From a virus: DNA of 53,049 nucleotides. The stretch is taken from positions 1 through 53,049 of the IMG/VR virus record IMGVR_UViG_3300042197_000954; one strand, written 5' to 3'. The notes under the pieces are model-generated. The model did not search any database and was not told the DNA's origin. It saw only the letters and a list, made by a program, of their open reading frames with translations. The translations under genes were made by a program, and so were the position numbers. Positions 1-9,312 of the stretch are shown here, piece after piece (the stretch's first letter is position 1; every line of letters begins with the position of its first letter).

Positions 1-198
1 GTTTTCAAATTGAATTAAATATTCTTCCGCTATTTTAAAATTATCAAAAGATGTTAGATATGTTTTGTTATTCTGTCTTAATAAATAACATCTATATTCT
101 TCATTTATATAAGTATTTGTTGAATTCATAAAACTACCATCCCTACGTTCTATTTGACCTATTACATCACCAATAAATTGAAATTCCTTAATGACCAT
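1..198 (-). CDS. Hypothetical protein, 3' part outside window
   Basis: An open frame starts with ATG at 196-198 and runs off the left edge of the window, giving 66 residues. It begins MVIKEFQFIGDVIGQIERRD and is polar, with several Tyr and Asn residues and no motif I recognise. It lies 16 nt upstream of the epimerase gene in the same direction, which suggests the glycan operon reads on through it. No function is assigned. Confidence 0.6.
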   Translation of the reverse strand, partial: MVIKEFQFIGDVIGQIERRDGSFMNSTNTYINEEYRCYLLRQNNKTYLTSFDNFKIAEEYLIQFEN

Positions 199-214
199 TA
201 ATGTTATATTTTAT

Positions 215-1147
215 TTAAATATTATAAAATTTTAACATTTTTTTAATCCCTTCTTTTATTGATATAAAATTATCATATTTTATATGTTTTTTTAATTCAT
301 CCAAACTTGGTTTTCTCCATTTTGTATCATTTTTCCACGCTTCTTTATAAATAATATTAAATTCTAAACCCATAATTTCATGGATAATTTTTGATAATTC
401 ACCAATTGTTATTTCTTCATCAAAACCTATATTTAAAATTTTATTATCTACATTTTTTATTAGTTGAACCATTATCTCAGTGTGATTGGTTACATAACAA
501 AAAGAACGGGTTTGATTTCCATCCCCGAATAGGTAGAATTGTTCACCTGATTTAATTCTTTCTATAAATTCAGGTATAACCTGACCATATCCGTTCGTTG
601 CCATTCTTGGTCCATAGGTATTAAATGGTCTAACTATTAGATAATTTTTTTGATTTTCTTTGGACCATAATCTAACCAAATATTCACCTATGGCTTTTGA
701 TGACGCATACGAATCCCTATCTGATAATGAATCTAAAATAATATATTCCGTCTCTTTTGTTGGGACTTTGGGTTCAGGTCCATATACTTCAGAAGATGAC
801 GCATAAACAATTTTCTTAACCGATTGACCGCAGGAATCTAAAACATTTTGAGTTAAAAGAATGTTATCATTACAAACCTTGTATGGGATATCATAAAAAT
901 ATTTTGTTCCATTAATTGCAGCATAATGAACAACAATTTCGGGATTTTCAATATCCATCATAGTTCTTGTCTGATTTAAATCCCTTAAGTCCAATTCATG
1001 AAATCTAAAATTATCATGATTAGGTAAATTTGATTTTTTACCTCTAAAGAAATTATCGGCTCCAACAACTTGATACCCATTTAATAAGAGTGAATCACAT
1101 AAATGTGACCCTAAAAATCCTGCCGCTCCCGTGACTAATACCTTCAC
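215..1147 (-). CDS. NAD-dependent nucleotide-sugar epimerase/dehydratase (SDR)
   Basis: This 310-residue extended short-chain dehydrogenase probably epimerises or dehydrates a nucleotide-activated sugar in the cytoplasm. The N-terminus has the NAD-binding TGAAGFLGS (residues 6-14). The catalytic Ser lies in YASSSEVYG (about 115-123), and the YxxxK pair is Tyr147/Lys151. An RPFNTYGPRM segment is typical of UDP-glucose 4-epimerase and dTDP-glucose dehydratase relatives. The length is normal. It sits 1 nt from the dehydrogenase-like gene in the minus-strand glycan operon, so it likely supplies sugar donors to the neighbouring transferases. The exact substrate cannot be read from the sequence. 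Confidence 0.92.
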   Translation of the reverse strand: MKVLVTGAAGFLGSHLCDSLLLNGYQVVGADNFFRGKKSNLPNHDNFRFHELDLRDLNQTRTMMDIENPEIVVHYAAINGTKYFYDIPYKVCNDNILLTQNVLDSCGQSVKKIVYASSSEVYGPEPKVPTKETEYIILDSLSDRDSYASSKAIGEYLVRLWSKENQKNYLIVRPFNTYGPRMATNGYGQVIPEFIERIKSGEQFYLFGDGNQTRSFCYVTNHTEIMVQLIKNVDNKILNIGFDEEITIGELSKIIHEIMGLEFNIIYKEAWKNDTKWRKPSLDELKKHIKYDNFISIKEGIKKMLKFYNI

Positions 1148-1148
1148 T

Positions 1149-1946
1149 TTATTTTCTCATCCCTTTTGGGACTTTTTTTATAAATTTATCATTTTCCTCA
1201 TCAATGAATTTGAAAATGTCGACATCAATATTATATTTTTTACACAAGACTTTCATTGCTTTAGTATCTTTAGGTAAACATACACCAGCATAACCACCAA
1301 ATTCATCATTAACATTTAAGTAATGACTTTCACCTACACCATGGAATAAAAATGCGTCTTTAATTGCCCCGTAATTGGCTCCAAAGTGTTGGCAAACTTT
1401 ATGAAATGAATTTGCGAATGTAATTTTTGTTGCTTTATATGTATTTGAAAAATACTTCATTAGTTCGGCTTCAACAATTTTCATTTTCATTTTGTGAACA
1501 GGTAAATTACCATGACTTTGAACAATTAAATTGTAATCATGGTCACTTTCAGTACCAACTACAAGTATGTTGTTGTTAAATACAAAATCATTAAATGCAC
1601 ATCTTTCTTTTAAAAATTCAGGTACAAAAACAAACCTACGGTTTGGATAAACATTTTTTAATTTATCAGTAGTACCTGGTTCTACTGTACTTTTTATTGC
1701 AATCAAACCGTTGTAGTTTAATTCATTTAGTTGACTTACTACACTATGTACCGCGGATAAGTCACATTCTTCATTTAAACCGATTAGTGTACTAACCGTT
1801 AAGTAAACGATTTCACAACCTAAAACATCTTCTATTTTTGTCTCAGACATTTTTATATCATAAATAGAGACTTCGTGTCCAATGTATTCAAACCCTTCTT
1901 TAATCGCTTGACCTACAACACCAATACCAATGACTCCAATTTTCAT
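1149..1946 (-). CDS. UDP-glucose/GDP-mannose dehydrogenase-like, C-terminally short
   Basis: A Rossmann motif GVIGIGVVGQA starts right after the chosen Met. Later GGYAGVCLPKDTKAM matches the catalytic-Cys loop (G-x-C-x-PKD) of UDP-sugar dehydrogenases. That family oxidises a UDP-hexose to the uronic acid and is usually about 400-450 residues. This protein has about 265 and stops soon after the Cys loop, so the C-terminal UDP-binding domain is missing. The frame opens 24 nt further upstream at 1970, but that start would overlap the upstream gene. The Met at 1944-1946 precedes the fold exactly. It may use a different substrate or act as a reduced dehydrogenase. Confidence 0.82.
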   Translation of the reverse strand: MKIGVIGIGVVGQAIKEGFEYIGHEVSIYDIKMSETKIEDVLGCEIVYLTVSTLIGLNEECDLSAVHSVVSQLNELNYNGLIAIKSTVEPGTTDKLKNVYPNRRFVFVPEFLKERCAFNDFVFNNNILVVGTESDHDYNLIVQSHGNLPVHKMKMKIVEAELMKYFSNTYKATKITFANSFHKVCQHFGANYGAIKDAFLFHGVGESHYLNVNDEFGGYAGVCLPKDTKAMKVLCKKYNIDVDIFKFIDEENDKFIKKVPKGMRK

Positions 1947-1956
1947 AAAACACTTT

Positions 1957-2652
1957 TTATTTTTTTTCAATTATTGCAACACCCCATTTACCATATGGTG
2001 GAAACGAGGATTCTTTATTTGAATAATGTATTTCTATATTTAAAATGTTATTTTGTAGATATAAATTTTCATCATCTGTTACAAAATTTGATTTCAAAAT
2101 ACCTTTATCTTTAAAATCAATAATAGTATTATATGTTTCTATATTATTAGGGACGTTTAAAATTACCTCACTTTCAGGAATAGTAATATCTTCAATAATA
2201 TAATAACCACCCGATTTTAAATGTGGAAATAAATGTGCAAATGAAATCATTTGATGGTTTGGTTGGTGGGAACCATCATCCACTATTATATCAAAATCTT
2301 CGCCACCAAATAAGTTGTACATTGATGTTAAAAATAATCTATCTCCTTGGTCCCCTTGTTGAAAAAAAACCCTATTTGTTTGTGTTAACTCTTTTACAAT
2401 TTCATCAGTTAATTTTCTATTAATATCGTCAATGCAGTGTATTTTACTATTTATAAAATACTCATACCACATAGCGATAGATTGCCCACTCGCAACACCA
2501 ATTTCTAATAATCTAATTTCATTATTTTGTACATTTTTAAACAGATTTTCATAAACAACAGAATAACCATGATAACCGGGTGCACCTATTGCTTTATCTG
2601 TTCCCCATTTGTATGCCAAATCGTATAATGTTTTTAAATTTTCTTGACTCAT
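1957..2652 (-). CDS. Class I SAM methyltransferase, TylF/MycE or cephalosporin-hydroxylase type
   Basis: This 231-residue protein has SAM-binding LLEIGVASGQS (about 48-58) and a metal-binding DDGSH in DIIVDDGSHQPNHQM. That combination is typical of sugar O-methyltransferases related to macrocin and mycinamicin methyltransferases. The N-terminal LYDLAYKWGTDKA stretch is common in relatives found in glycan clusters. It lies 5 nt after the large fusion gene and about 10 nt before the dehydrogenase gene. Methylation of a sugar hydroxyl is inferred from family and context. Confidence 0.85.
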   Translation of the reverse strand: MSQENLKTLYDLAYKWGTDKAIGAPGYHGYSVVYENLFKNVQNNEIRLLEIGVASGQSIAMWYEYFINSKIHCIDDINRKLTDEIVKELTQTNRVFFQQGDQGDRLFLTSMYNLFGGEDFDIIVDDGSHQPNHQMISFAHLFPHLKSGGYYIIEDITIPESEVILNVPNNIETYNTIIDFKDKGILKSNFVTDDENLYLQNNILNIEIHYSNKESSFPPYGKWGVAIIEKK

Positions 2653-2657
2653 TTTTA

Positions 2658-5063
2658 TTAATTTTCTCTTCTATCGTTGGGTTGATAGTGTTTAATTCTA
2701 TCGTGCCAAATCGGTGATGCCAATAACACCGACGGTTTTAGTTTATTTTCTTTTGTCAATTGATACATATACGACATCCAAGTTTGTTCAAATGGGTGTG
2801 CCCAAGTTGTTTCAATAAACATTTTATAATTACCTTCTTTACTTACAATCATCGGCCAATTTGCGTAATAAATTTCACCATCAATGTAAGATAACCCATC
2901 CATACTTCTAATATTTTTGAAATTAGTTAGGGGCACATTTGGGTCTAAACCTGTTACAGGTAGTTTATCATAATGAGGCCAATCTCTTGTTCTAATATTT
3001 TGTGGTACATTGTACCAAGAACATTGTTTATCGTTATCGAAATATACTTCAGTGAATGATAGTTTAAGAAAATCAAATTGTTCTTTTAACATGATTCTGT
3101 GCACCAAATTATAAAGGTTTGGAATGTATTTTCTAAAACCATTTCTACAAAATTGTCCTTCTAATTCGGGTGGATTGACCGTCATATCATCTTCAAAGAA
3201 AAACATGAAGTCAGCATCTGAATTATGAAAATGTTCTGCAGCTGATTGTCTACCACCACATATACCCGTATTACCCTCTAAACTAATGTATTCAAAATTA
3301 TACTCTTCGGCAATTTTTCTATTTTCACTTCTAACCTCTTCAGTTGTTGAATTATCTAATAAAACTAAATGAGGTTTAGTTAACCACTCTGATGTCTTTT
3401 TCATTGACTCTATGGTATGCAATACTTGTTCAGGAAAATTAAAAGTTAAAATGTATAAATTTGTTTTAACTTTCTCAACGTCTCTATCTGTATATTTAAT
3501 AAAATTTTTAGAAATCGATGGTAGTTTTGTTTCGATAATTTTAATATTATTATCTATTATCGCTTGTGTGAATTTCACAATCAATCCATTACCGTCTAAT
3601 TCAAATCTTTTGTAAATGTGAGGTTCTAAATAGGACATTAAAGTAAATATACTTTCTTCCGTACCCATATATCCCGTATTTAGTGTGTTCGTTAATAATG
3701 AGTAGTATGTTGCATTCGCTTCGTTTATTTGTTGTTTATGTCCACCAAATAAACCACCTCTACACACATATTCGACTTTGGTTCCCGCGATTTTATTCAT
3801 TTCACTAAACGTAAATCCATGGATTTCAGTATTAGCCTCATACGGATAACTTAAGAATAAAAATGGGTTACCGATTTCTGTTAATTTATCTAATACTTTA
3901 TTTCCAACAAAATGACCATGCGGTACGGTATTAGTAATACCAGCATCTAACCAAAAGAAATATTCAGTGTTAAAAGGATTCCAAATCGTCGCACTATGTA
4001 ATAAAAACATTTTTGATTGTACTATCGGATTATAATATTCTAAAACCGCTTGCGGTGACCCTGACAACCAACCAGCTTGGTCTAACCAATCAGGGTTAGT
4101 TCTTATATTTTGAGTTTTATCCCAATGTGGTTTATATATATCATTTTTTATGTCATCTAATTCATAAAGTTTAACAAATGTGTTTTCTTTAGAACGTTTT
4201 TCCCAAACCAAATATTCATATTCTTTAGAAATATAAATAAACATGTTAACAGGTATATCTAAAAAATTTTTAAAATGTTCTATATAATGGTTAAAATCTC
4301 TACCAGGACGATTTATGTTCCATAATCCTGTTACTATTGTTAAATCTTTATTGATTACCTCTATAGTTGGTTTTGATAAATAATTAAATAATTTAGTTTT
4401 TTCTTCTTGAGATAAAGATTGTATTTGATTTTTTAATAATATGATATTATCAATATCATTAATATCACTAATAATGTAATCATTAAAATTAGAGTTAATA
4501 AAACTTTGATATGTTTCTGGTATCGAAAATTGTTGTGTTTCAAGAAAAATAGTGTTATTATCTCCTTTAACAAATAAACCATAATCAAATCTTAAACAAA
4601 ATGGTTTATATCCCTCAAAACGTTCAAAAAAATTAATAAATGTTAAATCATCCTGTAAATGAATTTCATATTCATTTTCAAAGTGTATTCCTTGAGGAGA
4701 ATTAAATGGGACACCTATAATAACATCGCTACGATTAATTTTATTTAACAACAATTTAGCATCTTCTAAGGATATATGTTCTATAACATCACCAAAAATA
4801 ATCAAATCATATTCATCGAAATCAATGTCTAATTTAGTTATGTCACCAATTATCACTTTTTTATATTTTTCAGTTAAGTTATAATCTTTAACGTAATTAG
4901 AAAAAACTTCAACACAATCTAAGTTATTGTACCCTTCATTATGTAACATATCATAATATGCACCTGCACCCGCACCTACATCTAAAATTTTAATAGACTT
5001 ATCGTATTTATTTAATATGTAATCTTTGGTTTGTTGTTTAAAATATCCTGTACTAAATGGCAT
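2658..5063 (-). CDS. Three-part fusion: methyltransferase, HtrL/YibB-like domain, GT-A glycosyltransferase
   Basis: This 801-residue protein has three modules. Residues 1-170 form a class I SAM methyltransferase (ILDVGAGAGAYYDML near 25, DLIIFGDVIEHIS near 85). Residues about 235-525 resemble the HtrL/YibB (WlaTC-type) glycosyltransferase family, with TGLWNINRPGRDF and the acidic motif FFWLDAGITN. Residues about 545-800 form a GT-A/GT2-type domain with LLDNSTTEE, GNTGICGGRQ and the acidic metal motif FFFEDDM. It is probably a multifunctional cytoplasmic enzyme that extends and methylates a glycan. The fusion is longer than any one family, and I see no internal stop or frameshift. Confidence 0.8.
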   Translation of the reverse strand: MPFSTGYFKQQTKDYILNKYDKSIKILDVGAGAGAYYDMLHNEGYNNLDCVEVFSNYVKDYNLTEKYKKVIIGDITKLDIDFDEYDLIIFGDVIEHISLEDAKLLLNKINRSDVIIGVPFNSPQGIHFENEYEIHLQDDLTFINFFERFEGYKPFCLRFDYGLFVKGDNNTIFLETQQFSIPETYQSFINSNFNDYIISDINDIDNIILLKNQIQSLSQEEKTKLFNYLSKPTIEVINKDLTIVTGLWNINRPGRDFNHYIEHFKNFLDIPVNMFIYISKEYEYLVWEKRSKENTFVKLYELDDIKNDIYKPHWDKTQNIRTNPDWLDQAGWLSGSPQAVLEYYNPIVQSKMFLLHSATIWNPFNTEYFFWLDAGITNTVPHGHFVGNKVLDKLTEIGNPFLFLSYPYEANTEIHGFTFSEMNKIAGTKVEYVCRGGLFGGHKQQINEANATYYSLLTNTLNTGYMGTEESIFTLMSYLEPHIYKRFELDGNGLIVKFTQAIIDNNIKIIETKLPSISKNFIKYTDRDVEKVKTNLYILTFNFPEQVLHTIESMKKTSEWLTKPHLVLLDNSTTEEVRSENRKIAEEYNFEYISLEGNTGICGGRQSAAEHFHNSDADFMFFFEDDMTVNPPELEGQFCRNGFRKYIPNLYNLVHRIMLKEQFDFLKLSFTEVYFDNDKQCSWYNVPQNIRTRDWPHYDKLPVTGLDPNVPLTNFKNIRSMDGLSYIDGEIYYANWPMIVSKEGNYKMFIETTWAHPFEQTWMSYMYQLTKENKLKPSVLLASPIWHDRIKHYQPNDRREN

Positions 5064-5108
5064 AATTTTAATTTTTTTTATAATTATTCTATCGTGATTT
5101 TCATTATA

Positions 5109-5136
5109 ATTTATTAATTTAATTAAATTAATAAAT
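5109..5136. repeat. 28-bp perfect AT-only palindrome
   Basis: A perfect dyad made only of A and T lies between the stop of the 5139-5984 gene and the start of the 2658-5063 gene. It could extrude as a cruciform, bind a protein or weakly terminate transcription. No U-tract hairpin of usual terminator strength is present. Confidence 0.7.
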
Positions 5137-5138
5137 GA

Positions 5139-5984
5139 TTACATCCAACCCATATTAATAAATTTCATATGGTTGTCATCAATATTTTTGTTTCGATGTA
5201 TATTACAACCTTCAATACCCTCATGTGTTGTATGTGAAATAACGGGGAATGTTAAAACCCCACCTTTTTCTCTCCATTGTTCGATAGTAATAAGAGGTTC
5301 TTCATTACTATAGAATCTAACTAATTTTTTAAACCCATGTTTACCCATATATGCAGAAAAAGATACATCGTCATTCCATGAAGCATCCATAAATTCTTCA
5401 TATAAATCATCTTTGAAAAAATATCTTTGATATGAGATTGTTTTATAGTGCTGTAAAAATTTAACATAAACATCTTTATAAACTGAAACAACAAAAGTAT
5501 TTCTAACATCATCGAAATCAGTTGGGTCAACACATCTACTACCATCATACCCACAGGCAGTATTTATATATGTTTCTTGATTTTTAACTTGTTCCTCAAC
5601 CATTTTTGGGTGGTAAACTAAATCATCATCACATACAATTAGAATCGCGTCAGGTTCAATAACTCTTTTTAGTGTTGGTACTAGTTTGGTCATTGTACCC
5701 AAATCATCCAATCCTTCAAATATTTTAAACTTTGGATATCCATTTGATAAATCCCTCATCCATTGAGGTACAACATATATTTCATCCGTTAATTTACTTA
5801 CAGATGGAACATTTAAATGTATTTCATATTCACCATCGTAATCTTGCTCAATTAGAGATTTGATATTACTCTTTATCCCGGACTCATATTCCGCAGATAA
5901 TCTAGATGGTATTGTTGTTAATGTTACAATAACCCTTCTTTTTGGTTTCATAATTAAATTCTTAATTGTTGTTAATATTGACAT
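5139..5984 (-). CDS. GT-A fold glycosyltransferase-like protein
   Basis: This 281-residue protein has an N-terminal RVIVTLTTIPSRL strand-loop and a metal/donor-binding ILIVCDDDLVYH, followed by Trp- and Tyr-rich acceptor-side sequence. This matches small GT-A proteins found in surface-glycan clusters. It is a paralogue of the next gene upstream (5988-6836), which has LTTVPKRI and MIVCDDDHIYH in the same order. The start is at 5984; an in-frame Met at residue 12, just before the conserved core, is an alternative. Donor and acceptor are unknown. Confidence 0.75.
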   Translation of the reverse strand: MSILTTIKNLIMKPKRRVIVTLTTIPSRLSAEYESGIKSNIKSLIEQDYDGEYEIHLNVPSVSKLTDEIYVVPQWMRDLSNGYPKFKIFEGLDDLGTMTKLVPTLKRVIEPDAILIVCDDDLVYHPKMVEEQVKNQETYINTACGYDGSRCVDPTDFDDVRNTFVVSVYKDVYVKFLQHYKTISYQRYFFKDDLYEEFMDASWNDDVSFSAYMGKHGFKKLVRFYSNEEPLITIEQWREKGGVLTFPVISHTTHEGIEGCNIHRNKNIDDNHMKFINMGWM

Positions 5985-5987
5985 AAT

Positions 5988-6836
5988 TTATTTTTGAAAA
6001 TATATTTTATGATTATTTTGTGTAAATTCGTTGTATATTTTTTGGTCCATATAACCCATATGATGTCCACATTGGACTCTAAATTCATTAAATCCCGAAT
6101 CAGGAAAAGACAAAGGTTGAACAATTGGGAAAGAGTGAGAACCCCTACCGTTACTATTAACCGCTCTCCAATCTCTTTCATTTTCCCATGTTGCACATAT
6201 ATATGGTATTTCTTTTAATCTAAAATAATAACCTGTTAATACATCATCATTTGTCGCCATAGATAAAAATGATTCATCCATAAAGTCCTCACCAAAATAA
6301 TTTCTTTTATATGACACCGAATGCCAATGTCCCGGTTGAATAACTTGACCATCATATTTTATTGGAAAATAAAAATGTGTTGGACTTAAAGTATATTTTG
6401 TTTCACCATCTTCTACCCATTCTCTTTTTTCAATACAATTGTCACCCCTGAAACAAATCATGGAGTTGGGATATTGAGACATTTTTTTTAAATGATACTC
6501 TAACATGTCTTCGTGATAAATGTGGTCGTCGTCACAAACAATCATAACATCATCAGGATTTGTTATGTATAATAGTGCTCCTGTAATTTTAACCACAGGA
6601 CCGTAGTCTTTTTCGACCCTATTAATTATTAATTTAGGGTTTTGGTTTACAAATTCAATTAAATCATTTGAAATGATATAATCTTCATCATTGTTATTTT
6701 TGTACTTATATGGAATATTTAATAAAACCTTATATTCTTTATCCGTTTTTTGATTTAGTAAGGATGTTAGATTTAATTTAAATGTTTCCCATAAATTAAT
6801 CCGCTTTGGTACTGTTGTTAGTGAAATGTAAATCAT
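5988..6836 (-). CDS. GT-A fold glycosyltransferase-like protein (paralogue of 5139-5984)
   Basis: This 282-residue protein begins MIYISLTTVPKRINLWETF and has the acidic triad MIVCDDDHIYH near residue 100. A C-terminal WENERDW...GRGSHSFP segment aligns in position with GVLTFPVISH in its paralogue. The pair probably arose by tandem duplication and then diverged to different donors or acceptors. It is 3 nt from the gene after it and 1 nt from the FkbM-like gene, so the three are co-transcribed. Confidence 0.75.
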   Translation of the reverse strand: MIYISLTTVPKRINLWETFKLNLTSLLNQKTDKEYKVLLNIPYKYKNNNDEDYIISNDLIEFVNQNPKLIINRVEKDYGPVVKITGALLYITNPDDVMIVCDDDHIYHEDMLEYHLKKMSQYPNSMICFRGDNCIEKREWVEDGETKYTLSPTHFYFPIKYDGQVIQPGHWHSVSYKRNYFGEDFMDESFLSMATNDDVLTGYYFRLKEIPYICATWENERDWRAVNSNGRGSHSFPIVQPLSFPDSGFNEFRVQCGHHMGYMDQKIYNEFTQNNHKIYFQK

Positions 6837-6837
6837 T

Positions 6838-7623
6838 TTATAGTTTGTTTATTAATTTTATAAAAGATAATGAATGTTCTGGTTTATTTAAATCGTTTTT
6901 TCTATCAAATTCGGGATTCGGGTAATCATTCATATCCAATTCAATTTTTTCTGCTATTTTGAATAGATTAAATAACTTACTATAAACTGACTGATTAGTA
7001 GAAACTAACGATTTATTAATAAATGTCATTTCAATAATATGAGGTAATGTTATTTCAATATTATACTCACTATATGATGAAGACCCACCATAATTATTAC
7101 AATGTATATGACAATGGTAAAAATAATCGTTAATTTTTTTGAGTGAGTCAAAATAATCTTGCAATAATCTTGGATTTGCCACAGGATGAAATTCTACAAC
7201 AATTCCTACCACAATTTCAGATAATCTTTTCATGTCACAATTTAAAAAGAACGGGAATTCCGCACCTTCAATATCCATTTTTAAAAAAACTTTTTCTTTA
7301 ATTCCACTTTGTTCGTAATGGGTGAAAAATGTATCCAAATCAGTTTCTTTTTGGTAGGATAAACCTTCTTTTTTAAACATCATAAGGTTTTGTAAATCAT
7401 GAGGTATACCCGCACCTTCTACTGTGTGGTCATATGAAAACGAAGGTTTATTTGTTTTTCTAACGTAATCAATTTCAAATGAAATATCTGAACCAACTCC
7501 ATAAGAAAATAAAGCGGCACTTGAATCCAAGATTAATTGAGGTACAACATACCCACCGTCCCATTCGTTACCTAATCTAACTTTAGGTGATTTTACGTCA
7601 TACAATTTTAATTGTTCTATCAT
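6838..7623 (-). CDS. FkbM-family methyltransferase-like protein
   Basis: This 261-residue protein contains VFLKMDIEGAEFPFF, the hallmark K-x-D-x-EGAE motif of FkbM-type SAM-dependent methyltransferases. LFSYGVGSDISFEIDY takes the place of the glycine-rich SAM loop. Relatives O-methylate sugars in exopolysaccharide and lipopolysaccharide clusters. Its place between glycosyltransferase genes supports that role. Confidence 0.8.
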   Translation of the reverse strand: MIEQLKLYDVKSPKVRLGNEWDGGYVVPQLILDSSAALFSYGVGSDISFEIDYVRKTNKPSFSYDHTVEGAGIPHDLQNLMMFKKEGLSYQKETDLDTFFTHYEQSGIKEKVFLKMDIEGAEFPFFLNCDMKRLSEIVVGIVVEFHPVANPRLLQDYFDSLKKINDYFYHCHIHCNNYGGSSSYSEYNIEITLPHIIEMTFINKSLVSTNQSVYSKLFNLFKIAEKIELDMNDYPNPEFDRKNDLNKPEHSLSFIKLINKL

Positions 7624-7641
7624 TTTATTTTTATTTTTAAA

Positions 7642-9303
7642 TTATAATAATCCCATTTTTTCAAAAAAATCAAACAGTTTACCTCTGTCATAAATATGAA
7701 CTTCACCATCTGATAATTCTTTAATCATATAACCCTCACTATCACAATATAAGGAATGTACATCAATATATGAATAGTTATTTTCTTCACATTTATTTTT
7801 TATTAAATTATTCATTTTTTCAACATAACGTAATCTATCAGTATCAAGACCAATTACGGGATATTGTTCTTGAAATCTACTATAATCATAATCACCAGTA
7901 TGGTATTTAATTGCGGGAACTACACTCATTACCGCAAATTCATTGTAATTTGAATTTTTAATTGATATAAAATAATTCGTAACTAATGTAGATATAACCT
8001 CATCTTCGTCTCTACCGTGTAAATTAATCTGATTCCAAATATGACAACGACAATCTATTTCACCAAACGCTAACACCCACAACCCCTCTCTAGAAAGCTC
8101 GTTTCTTGGAATGTAATAATTATCAAAATTTTCTTCTAAGCCAACTTTACCGACTCGATACATTGTTACCGGCCCCACATTTAATGTCCTAATCTTTGGG
8201 TGACCGATGTGAAACGTATTTGCATGCGAATCACCAATTACCCATATTTTTTCATATCTTTTTTGTGAAATTTTTTTATGTAAAATGTTTTCAATGGTGG
8301 TTGTATATACATGGGTGTCGGTGATTTCTAAAATTGGCACGTGTAAATTGTAATATTCGGTTAATGGTTTTTTATTTTTCTTTATAAAATCGGATATAGT
8401 TTTAATGTCATCATAAACAAAGTCATGATTAACCCATCTTTTACCTATATAAAAAGTGTCTTCTGGTCTTGTTAAATGTCTACCAATATTAACACCAAAA
8501 TCACTAAAAAAAATATATTTTGAAGCATCATGAAATTCATATCCAATATTTTTAAAGTATTGCATGATAAAAGGACAAATCCAACTAGTGTCTAAAATTT
8601 GTATAGTACTATTAACATAAAAATTGTATTTTTCAGATGTAAATAATTTTTCAATTGTTTGATTCCATATCTCAAAAAATAATTTCATGTCTTGGATATT
8701 TTTAAAATGAAAACCCCTAAAAAACCCGTCGCCAGCCCCCATTTTAAAATCGTTTGTTGGAAAATCAATTTGTTTAAAATTTGGAATAACAAGTTCATTA
8801 AAAAACTTAACAAATCCATCCCTATTGGGATGGTCGCCCTGAAAGGCTGTGTGTAAAACACCGGAGGGGACTCTATTGAAAAATTTTTCAATTAACGATT
8901 CATCATTATAAAACATAAAATCAGAATCAATAAGAACAAAGTTAAGTATGTTGTTTTCAATTAAATATGGAAATATAAATCTTTGAATATCAAAAGGATA
9001 AAATAATTTTTTATCTCTATTATAAAATTTAAAATTAATTAAACTATCAAAATATTCTTCTTCATTATCTACATTTAGTAATAATTCGTGTTTTAAACTT
9101 ATTGGATAATTTTTTCTAATTTCATCCATTGAAACAAAATTAAAATCTTTATCGTATCCCTTTTCTTTGTATATCTTCAAAGAAAAATCATCGGTAAATA
9201 TAATTATGTTATTTTTTATTATACTTGGCGATGCTCTTTTTATTAAATCCAATCTGTACATCATAATTGGACCTGTAATTGTTATTATAAATTTTCCACC
9301 CAT
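7642..9303 (-). CDS. Glycosyltransferase-like domain fused to SGNH-like domain
   Basis: In this 553-residue protein, the N-terminal part (about 1-280) looks like a GT-A transferase, with a strand FIITITGPIMMYRL and an acidic motif FVLIDSDFMFYNDE. The C-terminal part (from about 345) begins KIWVIGDSHANTFHIG, a GDSxx block typical of SGNH hydrolases and sugar O-acyl esterases or transferases. WVLAFGEIDCRCH and a late DGEVHIYD may supply the other SGNH blocks. The fusion could add a sugar and acylate or deacylate the product. The GT call is weaker than the SGNH call. Confidence 0.65.
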   Translation of the reverse strand: MGGKFIITITGPIMMYRLDLIKRASPSIIKNNIIIFTDDFSLKIYKEKGYDKDFNFVSMDEIRKNYPISLKHELLLNVDNEEEYFDSLINFKFYNRDKKLFYPFDIQRFIFPYLIENNILNFVLIDSDFMFYNDESLIEKFFNRVPSGVLHTAFQGDHPNRDGFVKFFNELVIPNFKQIDFPTNDFKMGAGDGFFRGFHFKNIQDMKLFFEIWNQTIEKLFTSEKYNFYVNSTIQILDTSWICPFIMQYFKNIGYEFHDASKYIFFSDFGVNIGRHLTRPEDTFYIGKRWVNHDFVYDDIKTISDFIKKNKKPLTEYYNLHVPILEITDTHVYTTTIENILHKKISQKRYEKIWVIGDSHANTFHIGHPKIRTLNVGPVTMYRVGKVGLEENFDNYYIPRNELSREGLWVLAFGEIDCRCHIWNQINLHGRDEDEVISTLVTNYFISIKNSNYNEFAVMSVVPAIKYHTGDYDYSRFQEQYPVIGLDTDRLRYVEKMNNLIKNKCEENNYSYIDVHSLYCDSEGYMIKELSDGEVHIYDRGKLFDFFEKMGLL

Positions 9304-9312
9304 TTTAATTGA

